The position numbers and the translations under genes were made by a program. 55,838 nucleotides of DNA from a virus. The notes beneath the pieces were generated by a model. That model was given only the letters and a program-made list of their open reading frames with translations. It ran no database searches and was not told the origin of the DNA. Of this stretch, positions 27,572-38,173 are shown in pieces. The number at the start of each line of letters is the position of its first letter. Position 1 is the first letter of the stretch. The stretch lies in IMG/VR virus record IMGVR_UViG_3300030329_002466, positions 1 through 55,838 of that record. One strand, 5' to 3'.

Positions 27572-30500
27572 TGGCAATATTTAAGAGAGAATTGAAAATT
27601 ACGACTGAAGAACAGGGCGATGAAATCAAACACGCAGCATTAAGTCCATTGTTAGGAGACTATTTCGATGGTGAAATAAATGTTTTACCTGCAGTAGAAA
27701 ATAATATATATGGTGAAATAGGACCACAAGAGATACCATTAGGTAATAGCGTAGCTAATAGTTTTTATTTATTAGAAACTCCTGTTAAACGTCCTCCAAT
27801 ATTTGGTGAAGCAAAATTAGTTGGAATGGATTTACATGTTAAACATAGTAATATTAATTATAAACAAGAAAATAATTTAGCAGATATAGAAGTTTATAAA
27901 TTTGATAAAGAAATACCTTCTTTAGGTGTATTTCCAAAATTATCATCGGATGGTTCTAAAGTAATAGTTGGTTCAACAGGTCCTAGTACCAGTAAAATGG
28001 TGGAGAAATTTGATGGCCAGACTGGTTGGGGTGGAATTGAAAATTTGAATACCACTTCTAAATCTTCTAGCTCGAGACGTTCGGATGATGATTTATATAT
28101 AACTTTGGAAGATGCTTGGTATATACAAGAGAATGAATCTTCAGGAGTTCCTGATGGTAATCAACATGCAGATGGTTTAAGTAGTAAATCATCATTTAGG
28201 AAACAATATTGCCATTGGGATGATAATATAGGAGCTTATATTATGCCATTAGAGAAGACTGGTTATATAAGAAAAGATATGTTGTCACCGAAAAATGGTA
28301 TGAGATGGAGTAAAGATTTTGCTATTAGTCGAGCGTATTATGATTATGAATTTGCTGTGGCAGAAGATAGAGAAAAGGATTTTAAACGACCTGTTGTAAA
28401 ACATACAGGAGATTGGAGAACTACACTTACTAAAGAAACAGAATTTGCAGACGCTCCAGTTATTACAACCGAACATACTATGCTTAGTGATGTTAGACAC
28501 ACACCTAATGTCTTAGGAACTGTAAAGGAAGACGGTCAAGATGTTAATGTTCTATTTGGAGAATCTACACCTGTATTTTCAACAGAAGGAGAACCACCTT
28601 CTGGACAAGCTTGTGTAATGAGAAATAGATGGACCAGTAGGTTAGATAAAGAGCATAAATTTTCCTTTGGAGAAACAAGTATACCATATCAATCTCAAAT
28701 GATTCAAATGCGTTTACCTTATCCATTACACATAGCAAGACAAATAGATACTGACCAAGCTCTTGATTCAATGTGTGTTTCTATAAAATTCTCTATATTA
28801 GCTTTAACTAAATATCATAGAAGTAATGTCAATCAGGGTTTAAAAGCAGATGGTTCAGCCTCTGCTGTTACCGGATGGGAATTCGGTGCTTGGGAGGATA
28901 AGTGGCCTAATGTAGGCAATTACGGACACGAATGTCAGGAAGGTCATAATCTATTACGTTCTATTATAATGATGACTTCTACAAGTCCTCCTGCTCAAGA
29001 CGAATGTTTCGCTCAATATATTTATCGTTTAAATAAAACTGGCGTATCCCCGGGTAATCCAAATCATATAGCTGACCAATATAATACAACAGCTAATTGT
29101 AAACAGTATTATAATGGTATAGGTTTTGTAAGATGGGGTCAAGGCGCTTCAGACGATACTGAAGAAGGTGAAATTAAAATAATTAATTCTGGTAAAACTC
29201 TAACAGGTAATGATTCTCAATATTGGCAATCAAACTGCGTTACACCAGTTAGTACTAAGGGAAAGAATTTTGGACCTTATACTAATCCACCATTTATTAA
29301 GAAAGCCACAACAGGTAATGGTGGAGAATTCGTTCTAAATACTGCAACAATACCAGCAAATGATGCAACCGTACCTTTAAGTTCACCTACTGATAAAGTT
29401 AGAATTGGTTCATATATACTTAACGATGCTGACGGAGGGGGGAATCAAATAAGATTTGTTCCACACACCGAACAACATGGTAGCGGAAGTCGCTCTTCAA
29501 CAAAAATTTACTTTGATAGAACTGTTTCAATTGTTGGTAACTCAACTTATGACTCTAATGGTGGAAAATTTATGGTTAAGTTTGTAGAAGGTGATATGAA
29601 TGGATATATAGCTAAAATTGCAAGTTCTACCGCAGAGAGCGGCACAGGTAGCGGCGACGACGCAGCATATATAACTCTTGATGATAGTGTTTATCAAACA
29701 ATAAATCAAAGTGATGAATTTATTATAATTAATGGTAAATGGCCTAAAACATCTGTATCAGGTAAAGATTATATGAGAGAGAAGCCATGTTATGTAGAAA
29801 GTATAAATACAGGTTTAGATGGTAATGCTGTTGAATCTTTTGAAATGTCTTCGTCCACAGGAACAGGGCCCGATTCTGCCGAAAGAGTTGGTGGCAGTGA
29901 TAAAATAGTATTTAATCGTGGCTACCCTTATCCAGACGCTATAGAAAGTGTAGTTGGTCCCGGCAATAAAAAACTGATGAAAACTGAAGAATGGTATACA
30001 CTTAAAATGTTCTTCAATGATAGGAGTGAACGCCATGACGGTACATCAGTCACAGAAGGTGGATATATTCGATATGTTTTGTTAGACTCTAATAATAAAG
30101 TAGTTTGGACTAGAAGACAACAACATCAAGGTATAGCACAAACAGAAGAAGCTGTAGGTGGAGACCAAAATACTAATAATGGGTACGCTTTTCCATCTTA
30201 TTTAACTTTATGGGTTAATAATGTAGCAGTAAATGGTGCAACTGGTGAAGGTTCAAATAAAGAATGTGTGGAATCTAAAGGTCCAACACAACAGGGAAAA
30301 TCACATGCTTTATGGAAGACTGATTCTGATATGGACACAGAAGTTACATTAGCAGTAAGTTCTATTTCATGTGAAGGTTATGAACCAGACACTAAAAATG
30401 CATCTTTAATAGGTAGTACAACAAGGGAAGAAATAAAAATATCAGAAAGCACAGATGCACCACTTATTGATACTGTCACTGGACAAAGTGTTGGTACTGG

Positions 30501-33228
30501 AGATGATGTAGCTAAAGGTTGGTTCCCTCCAGCAGGTTCTTTAGCCGTACATAATACAGATTATTCAGATGTTGCTTCTTTGAATTTACCCGAAGCTATA
30601 GGTGAAGGTATGCCAACCTATTTAGACGATGCAACTACTCCTAAAATAGCTCCTACATATTTAAGTTTTGGTTTAACTGATATACTTAGAAATGATATAG
30701 AATCTGGCATTATGAAGGAAGATTTACATTTCTATATGGGTAATTACACTGTTGGAAATGGTACGCAAAATGATATTACTGATGATACAAAAAGAATTCG
30801 AATAAGAGATTATGGCACTGACGGTTACGAAGGATTAAATGGTGTGGATAATAATACTTCCGATGTTATAGCTTTTGTTTCTACTGACACAGACGCCGTA
30901 GCTATGGGACAATGGTTTATAAAAAGAGATACTAATTTAAGCGCTGACCCACATATTAATAATTTGTGTGTATTTGGAGGTGCTGAAACAGGTCAAAAGT
31001 TAAGTGTCGATGGTTTTACGAAAAAGGGTTTCTGGACTTTAAAGAGTGGAGTGCAAACTATGGACACTGTTCTTAATTCTGCTACTTGGACTAAACGTGA
31101 AAATCCAGCATTTTCTACTAAAATAGTTAAAGTAGATGATGCTAGTAACGGTAGAATAACTGTTAGTAATCCACGGGTATTAGAAGCTTGGGAAGATGAA
31201 GAATATATAATATATAGGGCAGGTTTACCTTGGAGTGTAACCGCAGCTAGAGATACAGGAGTAAAAATACAAGCGCAAAATCCAGCTAATTTAAGTGAAA
31301 ATATACAATTAAAAACTGGAACCTTCAATAAACAATTTCTTAATAGGGCTAGCGAAAGGTGGTTACATGATTTATATATATCTCCATATAGATATTGGAT
31401 TATTTTAGAAATATATAATCAGGCTGAGAATGGCGATGCTATATTACCAACTAAATCATATGATTATTGTACCGTACATGGAGGTACAGCTAGAAATAGT
31501 ATACCACCCACTTCTGCTAAACTAGGCGTTACTTACAATGAAACTCTTTACTCTGACACTACTGTAAATAGTAATAGATGGCATGTTACAAAAGGTTCTA
31601 TGGGAGGTTTAATACATGATGCTACTGATTATGGTTATGGCTCAAAAGCTCAAGGAGATTCAGATAAGTTTTCATCAGATTCTGAAACTGGTAGTGGTTA
31701 TATAAATAAATATACTCCAGCTAAAGGTTGGAATACTATAAATTTAAATCCTTATATAGAACAGGAAACTAGATTATCTAGAAAGGGAGAAAAAATAAAT
31801 TTAGCTTTAGTAGCTTCTCAAGAAAGTAAAGGTAGTTCTACAGTTTTAGGTTTAAAATATTACGACACTGGCCTTGGAGAAGATGTAGATGGTAATCTTA
31901 TAGATAAAACTAAAGGTCGTAATGAACCTTATTTTACATTTTATTATGAAGATGAGTTACCAACGATTGATAATTTTAGAGTGCAACCAGATGAAGCTAA
32001 CCCATTTTTACCTAGATTTAAATGGGAAAGTGGTGATGATGATTTGTGGTATGGGTTTATTATGATAGATAATAAAGAAATAAAACATCAATATGAGAAT
32101 GCTGTAGCCCACATACCTCTTAATGAATCGACAGATGAACTTACACATTTAAGCTCTCAAAGGTATGGAACCTCTGGAAAAAATATATCAGGTCCGACAT
32201 TACTTCCTTATAGATTATATAAATATGATGGTAGTACAGATTCTGAATCTAAACCTTCCAGATATGCTTACGCTAAAAATACTAATGCTGGCGCAGATAT
32301 AACTTCAATAGGAACTTATGGGTGGACTGGTCAACAAACTGAAGAAGGTTTAGCGGGACCAGCTTTAAACTGTACTGGCAATTCTACAGACCAAGGAATA
32401 TCAACCAGTAGATTTATAGAATTTTATGCAGCAGGTTCAAAAAGTGGAGGTGGTTTACATCCAACGAGTAGGAGCACTGCTAAAGGTATGGCCCGACAAG
32501 GTGGTTATTATCAACCTAATGATAATTTTAGTATATCTCTTATATTTTCTTGTGATGATATATCGGCACAAAGAACATTATTGTCTAAATATAATGAATA
32601 TGAAATATATATAGGAACGGACGGTTTAGTATATGCTAAACTTTGGCCCGCTTCTGGTACCACAGTTCTTTTAACAAGTTCTTCTATAATACAAACAGGA
32701 GAAACTCCTTATAATGTTATAGTAACATTTGCAGAAGGTTTATCCACAGGTAATGCTAAATTGTATATTAATGGTAAATTAGAAGACCAAACTGGTAAAA
32801 AGACAACGGCAGGTTCAGAAAATAATTGGAAAAATGGACAAAAATTAGCCAGAACATTCGCTACAATAAGCGCTAATGGATTGGATGATAATTCAAATAC
32901 AACAGGAACCTCTTTAACTATAGGTTGTCAGGGAGTGGCGGCTGGCGCTGGTCCGGCAGTTGGAACAAACCCTCATTCTGGTACTTTAGAAGAAATAGTA
33001 CTATATGACACTGTTATTTATCCAGTAGTTCCTACCACAGGAGAAATGTTAGGTTTAACACCATTTAAAGAATTAACTTCTAACAGTGATATCGCCACAG
33101 GACAAACTGTAGGAGCAAAATTATTTGTGAAAGATTATCATAATATTAGAGGAACTTCTGTTTCAGAAGTAGCTTCCTCAAGTTTAATATCAATTAAGAA
33201 GGGAGGTCTGGGTCTTTACACCAGTTAA
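27571..33228 (+). CDS. Giant distal-tail/fibre protein with C-terminal LamG domain
   Basis: 1885 residues, the largest protein in the window, directly after the tape measure. Most of it is Tyr/Asn/Asp-rich beta structure without recognisable enzyme motifs. Around 1640-1810 lies a LamG-like domain (NFSISLIFSCDD; YNVIVTFAEG; KLYINGKLEDQTG; TLEEIVLYDT). The position suggests a distal tail, tail-tip or central fibre protein that contacts the host. Low local GC and frequent ATA codons match its neighbours. It overlaps the tape measure stop by one base. Confidence 0.6.
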   Translation: MAIFKRELKITTEEQGDEIKHAALSPLLGDYFDGEINVLPAVENNIYGEIGPQEIPLGNSVANSFYLLETPVKRPPIFGEAKLVGMDLHVKHSNINYKQENNLADIEVYKFDKEIPSLGVFPKLSSDGSKVIVGSTGPSTSKMVEKFDGQTGWGGIENLNTTSKSSSSRRSDDDLYITLEDAWYIQENESSGVPDGNQHADGLSSKSSFRKQYCHWDDNIGAYIMPLEKTGYIRKDMLSPKNGMRWSKDFAISRAYYDYEFAVAEDREKDFKRPVVKHTGDWRTTLTKETEFADAPVITTEHTMLSDVRHTPNVLGTVKEDGQDVNVLFGESTPVFSTEGEPPSGQACVMRNRWTSRLDKEHKFSFGETSIPYQSQMIQMRLPYPLHIARQIDTDQALDSMCVSIKFSILALTKYHRSNVNQGLKADGSASAVTGWEFGAWEDKWPNVGNYGHECQEGHNLLRSIIMMTSTSPPAQDECFAQYIYRLNKTGVSPGNPNHIADQYNTTANCKQYYNGIGFVRWGQGASDDTEEGEIKIINSGKTLTGNDSQYWQSNCVTPVSTKGKNFGPYTNPPFIKKATTGNGGEFVLNTATIPANDATVPLSSPTDKVRIGSYILNDADGGGNQIRFVPHTEQHGSGSRSSTKIYFDRTVSIVGNSTYDSNGGKFMVKFVEGDMNGYIAKIASSTAESGTGSGDDAAYITLDDSVYQTINQSDEFIIINGKWPKTSVSGKDYMREKPCYVESINTGLDGNAVESFEMSSSTGTGPDSAERVGGSDKIVFNRGYPYPDAIESVVGPGNKKLMKTEEWYTLKMFFNDRSERHDGTSVTEGGYIRYVLLDSNNKVVWTRRQQHQGIAQTEEAVGGDQNTNNGYAFPSYLTLWVNNVAVNGATGEGSNKECVESKGPTQQGKSHALWKTDSDMDTEVTLAVSSISCEGYEPDTKNASLIGSTTREEIKISESTDAPLIDTVTGQSVGTGDDVAKGWFPPAGSLAVHNTDYSDVASLNLPEAIGEGMPTYLDDATTPKIAPTYLSFGLTDILRNDIESGIMKEDLHFYMGNYTVGNGTQNDITDDTKRIRIRDYGTDGYEGLNGVDNNTSDVIAFVSTDTDAVAMGQWFIKRDTNLSADPHINNLCVFGGAETGQKLSVDGFTKKGFWTLKSGVQTMDTVLNSATWTKRENPAFSTKIVKVDDASNGRITVSNPRVLEAWEDEEYIIYRAGLPWSVTAARDTGVKIQAQNPANLSENIQLKTGTFNKQFLNRASERWLHDLYISPYRYWIILEIYNQAENGDAILPTKSYDYCTVHGGTARNSIPPTSAKLGVTYNETLYSDTTVNSNRWHVTKGSMGGLIHDATDYGYGSKAQGDSDKFSSDSETGSGYINKYTPAKGWNTINLNPYIEQETRLSRKGEKINLALVASQESKGSSTVLGLKYYDTGLGEDVDGNLIDKTKGRNEPYFTFYYEDELPTIDNFRVQPDEANPFLPRFKWESGDDDLWYGFIMIDNKEIKHQYENAVAHIPLNESTDELTHLSSQRYGTSGKNISGPTLLPYRLYKYDGSTDSESKPSRYAYAKNTNAGADITSIGTYGWTGQQTEEGLAGPALNCTGNSTDQGISTSRFIEFYAAGSKSGGGLHPTSRSTAKGMARQGGYYQPNDNFSISLIFSCDDISAQRTLLSKYNEYEIYIGTDGLVYAKLWPASGTTVLLTSSSIIQTGETPYNVIVTFAEGLSTGNAKLYINGKLEDQTGKKTTAGSENNWKNGQKLARTFATISANGLDDNSNTTGTSLTIGCQGVAAGAGPAVGTNPHSGTLEEIVLYDTVIYPVVPTTGEMLGLTPFKELTSNSDIATGQTVGAKLFVKDYHNIRGTSVSEVASSSLISIKKGGLGLYTS

Positions 33229-33230
33229 TT

Positions 33231-36200
33231 ATGGCAATATATACACCAACAGATTTTGTTATATCAGTTTATGAAACAAAAACCTTAGCAGAACAAGGAG
33301 ATGAAACAAATGCATTATATGTATTTAGAAATGTAGGAGATGGAGCTTCGGATTCCTCTAACCCCGCAGTATCTAATGGGTCTCAATTTATAGCAGGCAC
33401 TGCAGATGGAAACACCGTAAATAAACTTATAGATAGTGCAGCAGGTTTTAGTGATAGATTATTAGGTAAAACTGCTAGAAATTTAACAGATAATACAGAA
33501 GCTGTAATCACTAGTGTTGATAGCGCAACTCAATTAGGTTTTGCTTCTGATGTATTCCCTGATGGTAATGAAATATATCATATAGAAAAACCCGGTTTCT
33601 ATTTTACTTTTACTAAATATTATTATCGTATACAAGCTAATGATATAGTTAAAGGATTTATAATTGATTGGGATGATGGTGAAGATAATTCCCCAGAAAA
33701 AGCTAATAGACAAACTATTATGTTAGATGAACCTAATAGTTGGGTGGTTGTAGAGCACACTTATACAAAACATGGTAAGTTTTATCCAATGATTCGTACT
33801 ATAAGTGTTGACGGTTTTTATTCGAAATGGTATGTATCTCACGATGCTAAGAATAGTTTAAGTTCTATTGAAGAACAATATAGTAATCTTTCTGCAGGAC
33901 AAAATGATTGGTCTAATATTTCTTTAGATGTTCAACATTCTGTAAGTACTTCATCTAAACCCCGTATTCCAGAATTTGTTCCAGCTAATGTACCTCCTAT
34001 TGCTAACTTACAAGTTGACCGAAAGAGTGTCTTTTCTGGAATAGATAATTCTAAAATAAGTGGTAATGCTATAGGTTATATTCATAGTCCTCGAAATGTT
34101 TCGAATTTTACAGACGCTTTAGAAGTTATATATAAAACTACTACTGGTAGAATACTTAAAGAAACTATAGATGGTATAAACAATACCCAATTTCCTTCTG
34201 ACACGTCAACAAATGGTTATTTATCAGAGGTATTGAGTGTTAAAATAATAAAAATGAAGGAAGGTACTTCTACAAGTACAGATTTATTAGGACCTGACCA
34301 ACGTATATACATATTATATCATACTTCTTCACCTTCTGTTACTTCAGATGAAGTAATAACTATGGTTTCTTTAGGAAATCCTATTCAAACCCTCGATAGA
34401 CCGGGCTTTTCTGTTTTAGCAGACGGGTCTATGTCACAAACAAAATGTTCTAACGTTAGTATTTCTAAATATATATTTGATACTGGTAAGTTACAAACTT
34501 CTACCGACACTGGCGAATGGTTTGTAAAAAGTGACCCTGATGAAATTTCTGATGTTATAATAGGTAACGGTACTTCAGACTCAGAATTTGCACAAACTAA
34601 TGACAAAAAGAGAATACATTATTCATTTAAACCTAATACATCTGGAGGTCACGTTATTGATAGTGATAATAAAAGATTTTATAATGAAGAACGTCTGATT
34701 AGATTACAAGTTAAAGATTCTTCTGAAGATACCTTTGCGGATACATCTACTCTTTATTACGATGCGGATAGTGTACAAGATACTAGTTTAGATGTTGGTA
34801 ACCAAACTGGTATGGGTAATTTACGAGGTTGGAAATATAAATGGACTTCTGGTACAGCATTGGCAGCAGATATGACTGGTATAATAGTTGCTTATGGTTC
34901 CTCTAGTCTATATAGTCAAATTTATTACAATTTCTGGGGAGTAACACATTTAAAAATTGGTAGTGAATATATGAGATTTTGGGGTCTTAGTAGGAGGAGG
35001 CATTCATCTACTGGCGCTTGGTATTATATATTAGCGGTTAGACGTGGAGTAGGTGGCACAACTGCAGCTTCTCATGCAGCAGGTACACAGATAAATAAAA
35101 TATCTAGAAGATGGAGAACGCCTGATACTACCAAATATTCTTTTATAGAACATTTCCAATATAGTATGTATGCAGACGAAGTTAACAGACCAGAAAATTT
35201 AAGAAGTCGAGGTTTATTATTAAAGGCTCATTCAGCTAGCGCATCAGGAGCTAATACACTTGGAGATGAGGTTTGGGCTCTTAAGAGTTCGGAAAATAAC
35301 CAGAATTATTTTGCAGAAGAAGGTGCAGCTGATGGTAATGACGGATTATTATTTGGTGGTATAAAAAAGTCAGCTGATTATTCAACTATAAATGCCACTC
35401 AATTAACTCATGGTGGTACAAATGGACATAGGAAACGCCCTTCTAATTGGCTGCTATGTTGTAAAACAGATAAATTTAATAAATTATTTTTTAGAATGAC
35501 TAATGAATATGTTACAATAGACACTGAGAAATTTTCTAATGATATATGGCCAGATAAAACTGACGCTAATATAATTTTATATTACACTGCACTAGAAGAC
35601 GAAACAGGTAGTACTTATATATGGAAACCTTTACCTTTTGTTGATGGTACTTCTAGTAATAATCAAGAAGGTCAATCTTTAAGAAAATCTGGTAGTATAA
35701 CCTTTAATATGCCTAACGATTGGGTTAAAGTTAAATCTTCTGATATAACAAGTTGGGCAGGTGATACAGGTAATCCAGTGCCTGAACAAGAAGCTGGTAG
35801 TGTTGGAACAGAAGAAGAGTCTCCTGCTAATTATTGGCAAGATGACATGTATGGTCTTTTAATAGGTATAGCTGTCAATGGAGAATTAACAGATTGGCAA
35901 GATAAGGTAAATTGTAATTATATGTTACCTTATAATAATTCACATTCAAGTGTAATCACTATTAAAGACCCTCATCATAAATCTTTAAATGATATAACAA
36001 TAGCTCAAAGTATTTCATGGAATAGACAGTCCAGATTAATGAATATAACAGATAGGTTAGGAAGAAATGAAATTCGTAAAATAGGAGCCGAAGGAGGTAA
36101 AATAACATTTGGAGGTGTAGAATTGGGAGGAGACAGTTATACAACCACTAAAGCAGCTATTATGCGTTATCAAGAAGAATCTGTACCAGTTTATTTAGAT

Positions 36201-36410
36201 GTAGAAAGGACAAATGGGGATTTTATAAGATTTTATGGCGTTATAGCTAGTTTAAGTGAGGACGTACCTGCCGGTAAAGCTACACCTAAATGGGGAGTTA
36301 GCATGCAAGTAGAATATATAGCTCAATTTACATCTAGTGGTTCTTGGATTAATAATGGATTGATTTCCCTTGGTGGTGAGGTTATAGATGAGCCAAAATA
36401 CTTATTGTAA
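33231..36410 (+). CDS. Large tail-tip protein with a PKD-like domain
   Basis: 1059 residues. Residues about 132-197 match a PKD/Ig-like fold (FIIDWDDGEDN, then VEHTYTKHGKFYPMIRT). About 557-622 contains the EYMRFWGLSRRR and RGVGGTTAASHAAGTQI elements also seen as the insert in the longer tail-tube paralogue. The C-terminal 130 residues (GRNEIRKIGAEGGKITFGGV...) look like a baseplate/distal-tail beta domain. Start lies 2 bases after the preceding stop. A structural tail-tip or fibre role is likely, and the PKD domain would mediate protein or glycan contacts. Confidence 0.55.
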   Translation: MAIYTPTDFVISVYETKTLAEQGDETNALYVFRNVGDGASDSSNPAVSNGSQFIAGTADGNTVNKLIDSAAGFSDRLLGKTARNLTDNTEAVITSVDSATQLGFASDVFPDGNEIYHIEKPGFYFTFTKYYYRIQANDIVKGFIIDWDDGEDNSPEKANRQTIMLDEPNSWVVVEHTYTKHGKFYPMIRTISVDGFYSKWYVSHDAKNSLSSIEEQYSNLSAGQNDWSNISLDVQHSVSTSSKPRIPEFVPANVPPIANLQVDRKSVFSGIDNSKISGNAIGYIHSPRNVSNFTDALEVIYKTTTGRILKETIDGINNTQFPSDTSTNGYLSEVLSVKIIKMKEGTSTSTDLLGPDQRIYILYHTSSPSVTSDEVITMVSLGNPIQTLDRPGFSVLADGSMSQTKCSNVSISKYIFDTGKLQTSTDTGEWFVKSDPDEISDVIIGNGTSDSEFAQTNDKKRIHYSFKPNTSGGHVIDSDNKRFYNEERLIRLQVKDSSEDTFADTSTLYYDADSVQDTSLDVGNQTGMGNLRGWKYKWTSGTALAADMTGIIVAYGSSSLYSQIYYNFWGVTHLKIGSEYMRFWGLSRRRHSSTGAWYYILAVRRGVGGTTAASHAAGTQINKISRRWRTPDTTKYSFIEHFQYSMYADEVNRPENLRSRGLLLKAHSASASGANTLGDEVWALKSSENNQNYFAEEGAADGNDGLLFGGIKKSADYSTINATQLTHGGTNGHRKRPSNWLLCCKTDKFNKLFFRMTNEYVTIDTEKFSNDIWPDKTDANIILYYTALEDETGSTYIWKPLPFVDGTSSNNQEGQSLRKSGSITFNMPNDWVKVKSSDITSWAGDTGNPVPEQEAGSVGTEEESPANYWQDDMYGLLIGIAVNGELTDWQDKVNCNYMLPYNNSHSSVITIKDPHHKSLNDITIAQSISWNRQSRLMNITDRLGRNEIRKIGAEGGKITFGGVELGGDSYTTTKAAIMRYQEESVPVYLDVERTNGDFIRFYGVIASLSEDVPAGKATPKWGVSMQVEYIAQFTSSGSWINNGLISLGGEVIDEPKYLL

Positions 36411-37428
36411 TCCTAAAATTTTTATTGATGATGAAGAAATAAAAACAGTATCTAGTATTTCATATAGTACTAGTGTAGGTACTATGAGCTCTTTAAGTGT
36501 AACTTTTTCTAATACAAATTTAGAAAATAAAGATTTTTTTAATAAAAGTATAGAATTTTTCCTTAATGATGGTTCTGAAGATAGTTCTCCTATGTTTAGA
36601 GGGTTGGTAAAAAGTTCTACACTTGCTACAGAAAGTATTAGTGTTAGAGCAGTAGACATTAGAACTCTTATTTCTGGTAATGATTCTTTTAAAGTTGTTA
36701 TAGATGATACAAAAAATTATGATGGACAAACTATTATGCAATTTTTAATAGACGTTATAGACAATGAAATGGAAAATAAACCTTCTTGGTTTTCAACACA
36801 CGCTACAAATGATATGGATAAACCAGTTTTTATGACTGGTGAGAGAGGAGTTATATCTCCTTATGACAAAGTTAAAGAGTTACTTTCTAAAAAATTAGAT
36901 TCAGATGATTTAACTGATGTAGGTGAATATTTCTTTGATGTATTTCACGATGGTGAAAAAAGTAGTATTATAGTGAAAAAAACTAGAAAAGCGGATATAA
37001 ATAATTACGATTATAGTTTAACTTATTATTCAGGTATAATTGAAGATAATATTACTAATAGACCTTCTCCTAGTTATGCTATAGGTGAGTCAGAGGATGG
37101 TTCTAGAGTTAGATTAGATTATGGTAATGCCCCTCAAGGTAGTTACGGAACTACAATAACTGGTAATTTTTCTAGTAGAGGTGAAGCAAGAGAGAAAATG
37201 TTACCCTTTTTATTATCTAAACAAGATTCCGAAAAGGAAATATCTTTAAAAATTAGTTCACATTATTATGCTGAGTTAGGAAATATTATTAATATAGATG
37301 TGCCAAATGAAAATTTAGCAGGACAATATAGAATAACCTCGAAGAATATATCTTTTAATAATGATTCGGTAGACTGTCGTTTATCGTTAAATAAGAAACC
37401 AGCTACAATAAAAGATTATTTAACTTAA
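36388..37428 (+). CDS. Baseplate hub-like protein
   Basis: 346 residues, overlapping the previous gene by 23 bases. The N-terminal strand-rich part (PKIFIDDEEIKTVSSISYST) and the sequence MFRGLVKSSTLATESISVRAVD, followed by a helical DGQTIMQFLIDVIDNE segment and a C-terminal beta barrel (YYAELGNIINIDVPNENLAG QYRITSK), fit the gpD/gp27-like hub fold of contractile and siphovirus tails. It is the last plus-strand gene. No lysozyme or peptidase motif is visible. Confidence 0.5.
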   Translation: MSQNTYCNPKIFIDDEEIKTVSSISYSTSVGTMSSLSVTFSNTNLENKDFFNKSIEFFLNDGSEDSSPMFRGLVKSSTLATESISVRAVDIRTLISGNDSFKVVIDDTKNYDGQTIMQFLIDVIDNEMENKPSWFSTHATNDMDKPVFMTGERGVISPYDKVKELLSKKLDSDDLTDVGEYFFDVFHDGEKSSIIVKKTRKADINNYDYSLTYYSGIIEDNITNRPSPSYAIGESEDGSRVRLDYGNAPQGSYGTTITGNFSSRGEAREKMLPFLLSKQDSEKEISLKISSHYYAELGNIINIDVPNENLAGQYRITSKNISFNNDSVDCRLSLNKKPATIKDYLT

Positions 37429-37914
37429 TTATACACTAGCTACTAAAATTTCTACATCTATATTTTCAGAAAGAGGGTCTACTAGAAGACTTTCTAAATC
37501 GTTTAAAGACGTTACTATACCAGCAGCGTCATCATCTAATGATATACCGTCGTGAACAGTTCCTAATATAAAACTCTCACCTGCTTTAACTAGAACAGTT
37601 GTAGAAGCGTTTGCCGTAGCATTTTCAGCTAACGCTACTTGTAAAGAAAGATTCATAGGATTAGTATCGTCTAAATTTGTTACTCTTATATATCTTACAT
37701 TTTCCAAATCTATAGCGCCGTCAGCTGTGTGTGTATCAGTTCTAAAAGTAGCAATAGTACAATCACTATCGTCCACACATCTTACTATTCTTTTGTAAAC
37801 TTCCTTTATACTTGCGAAGGTTACAGTGTTTGTAGCACCTTGGTCTGTTCCATTTAAACTAATAGATTCCGTTACTGTTACAGTTAATGTAGCAGGCGTT
37901 ACCGTAGTTGCCAT
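37429..37914 (-). CDS. Beta-rich virion-like protein, function unknown
   Basis: 161 residues of Thr/Val/Asp-rich beta strands (TPATLTVTVTESISLNGTDQ, LENVRYIRVTNLDDTNPMNL, KAGESFIL). It looks like a small decoration or fibre-tip domain rather than an enzyme. It has its own TATA box (37936-37946) and an AAGGAG site before the ATG. Its stop abuts the stop of the last plus-strand gene with no intervening base. It resembles the 119-residue protein at 40168-40527 in style, so both may be virion proteins outside the main module. Confidence 0.55.
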   Translation of the reverse strand: MATTVTPATLTVTVTESISLNGTDQGATNTVTFASIKEVYKRIVRCVDDSDCTIATFRTDTHTADGAIDLENVRYIRVTNLDDTNPMNLSLQVALAENATANASTTVLVKAGESFILGTVHDGISLDDDAAGIVTSLNDLESLLVDPLSENIDVEILVASV

Positions 37915-37935
37915 ATTTATTTATAACTCCTTGTA

Positions 37936-37946
37936 GTATTTAAAGC
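37936..37946 (-). promoter_or_regulatory. Archaeal-type TATA box for the 37914 gene
   Basis: On the minus strand GGAAAGCTTTAAATAC, about 25-30 bases before the ATG at 37914, lying in the short gap after the preceding gene. Confidence 0.75.
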
Positions 37947-37951
37947 TTTCC

Positions 37952-38173
37952 CTATCTAGTCCAAGATTTACTTCTAATAGCACTATTTCCACTACCAGTT
38001 CTAGGAACCATACTCCCTGTATCTGCTTCACCGGGATTAATGGTGCGTAAAACTATAGAACCAGCTTCTGCGTTAGCATTCATATTCGCACTATCATTAG
38101 TTCCATCGCTACGTATACCAGCTGTTCTTCCCATTTTTCGAGCTTGACCAGTTATATCATTTTCAGATGTCAC
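37952..38173 (-). CDS. Small Ser/Asn/Gly-rich protein, coupled to ribonucleotide reductase
   Basis: 73 residues if it starts at the GTG at 38173, which overlaps the reductase stop and follows GGTGAT. A longer in-frame version from 38230 would run deep into the reductase, and an ATG at 38131 would give 59 residues. The sequence (GRTAGIRSDGTNDSANMNAN ...) is low-complexity with several Arg-Thr-Gly units and no Cys. No family is recognised, and it may be a disordered virion or regulatory peptide. Confidence 0.4.
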   Translation of the reverse strand: MTSENDITGQARKMGRTAGIRSDGTNDSANMNANAEAGSIVLRTINPGEADTGSMVPRTGSGNSAIRSKSWTR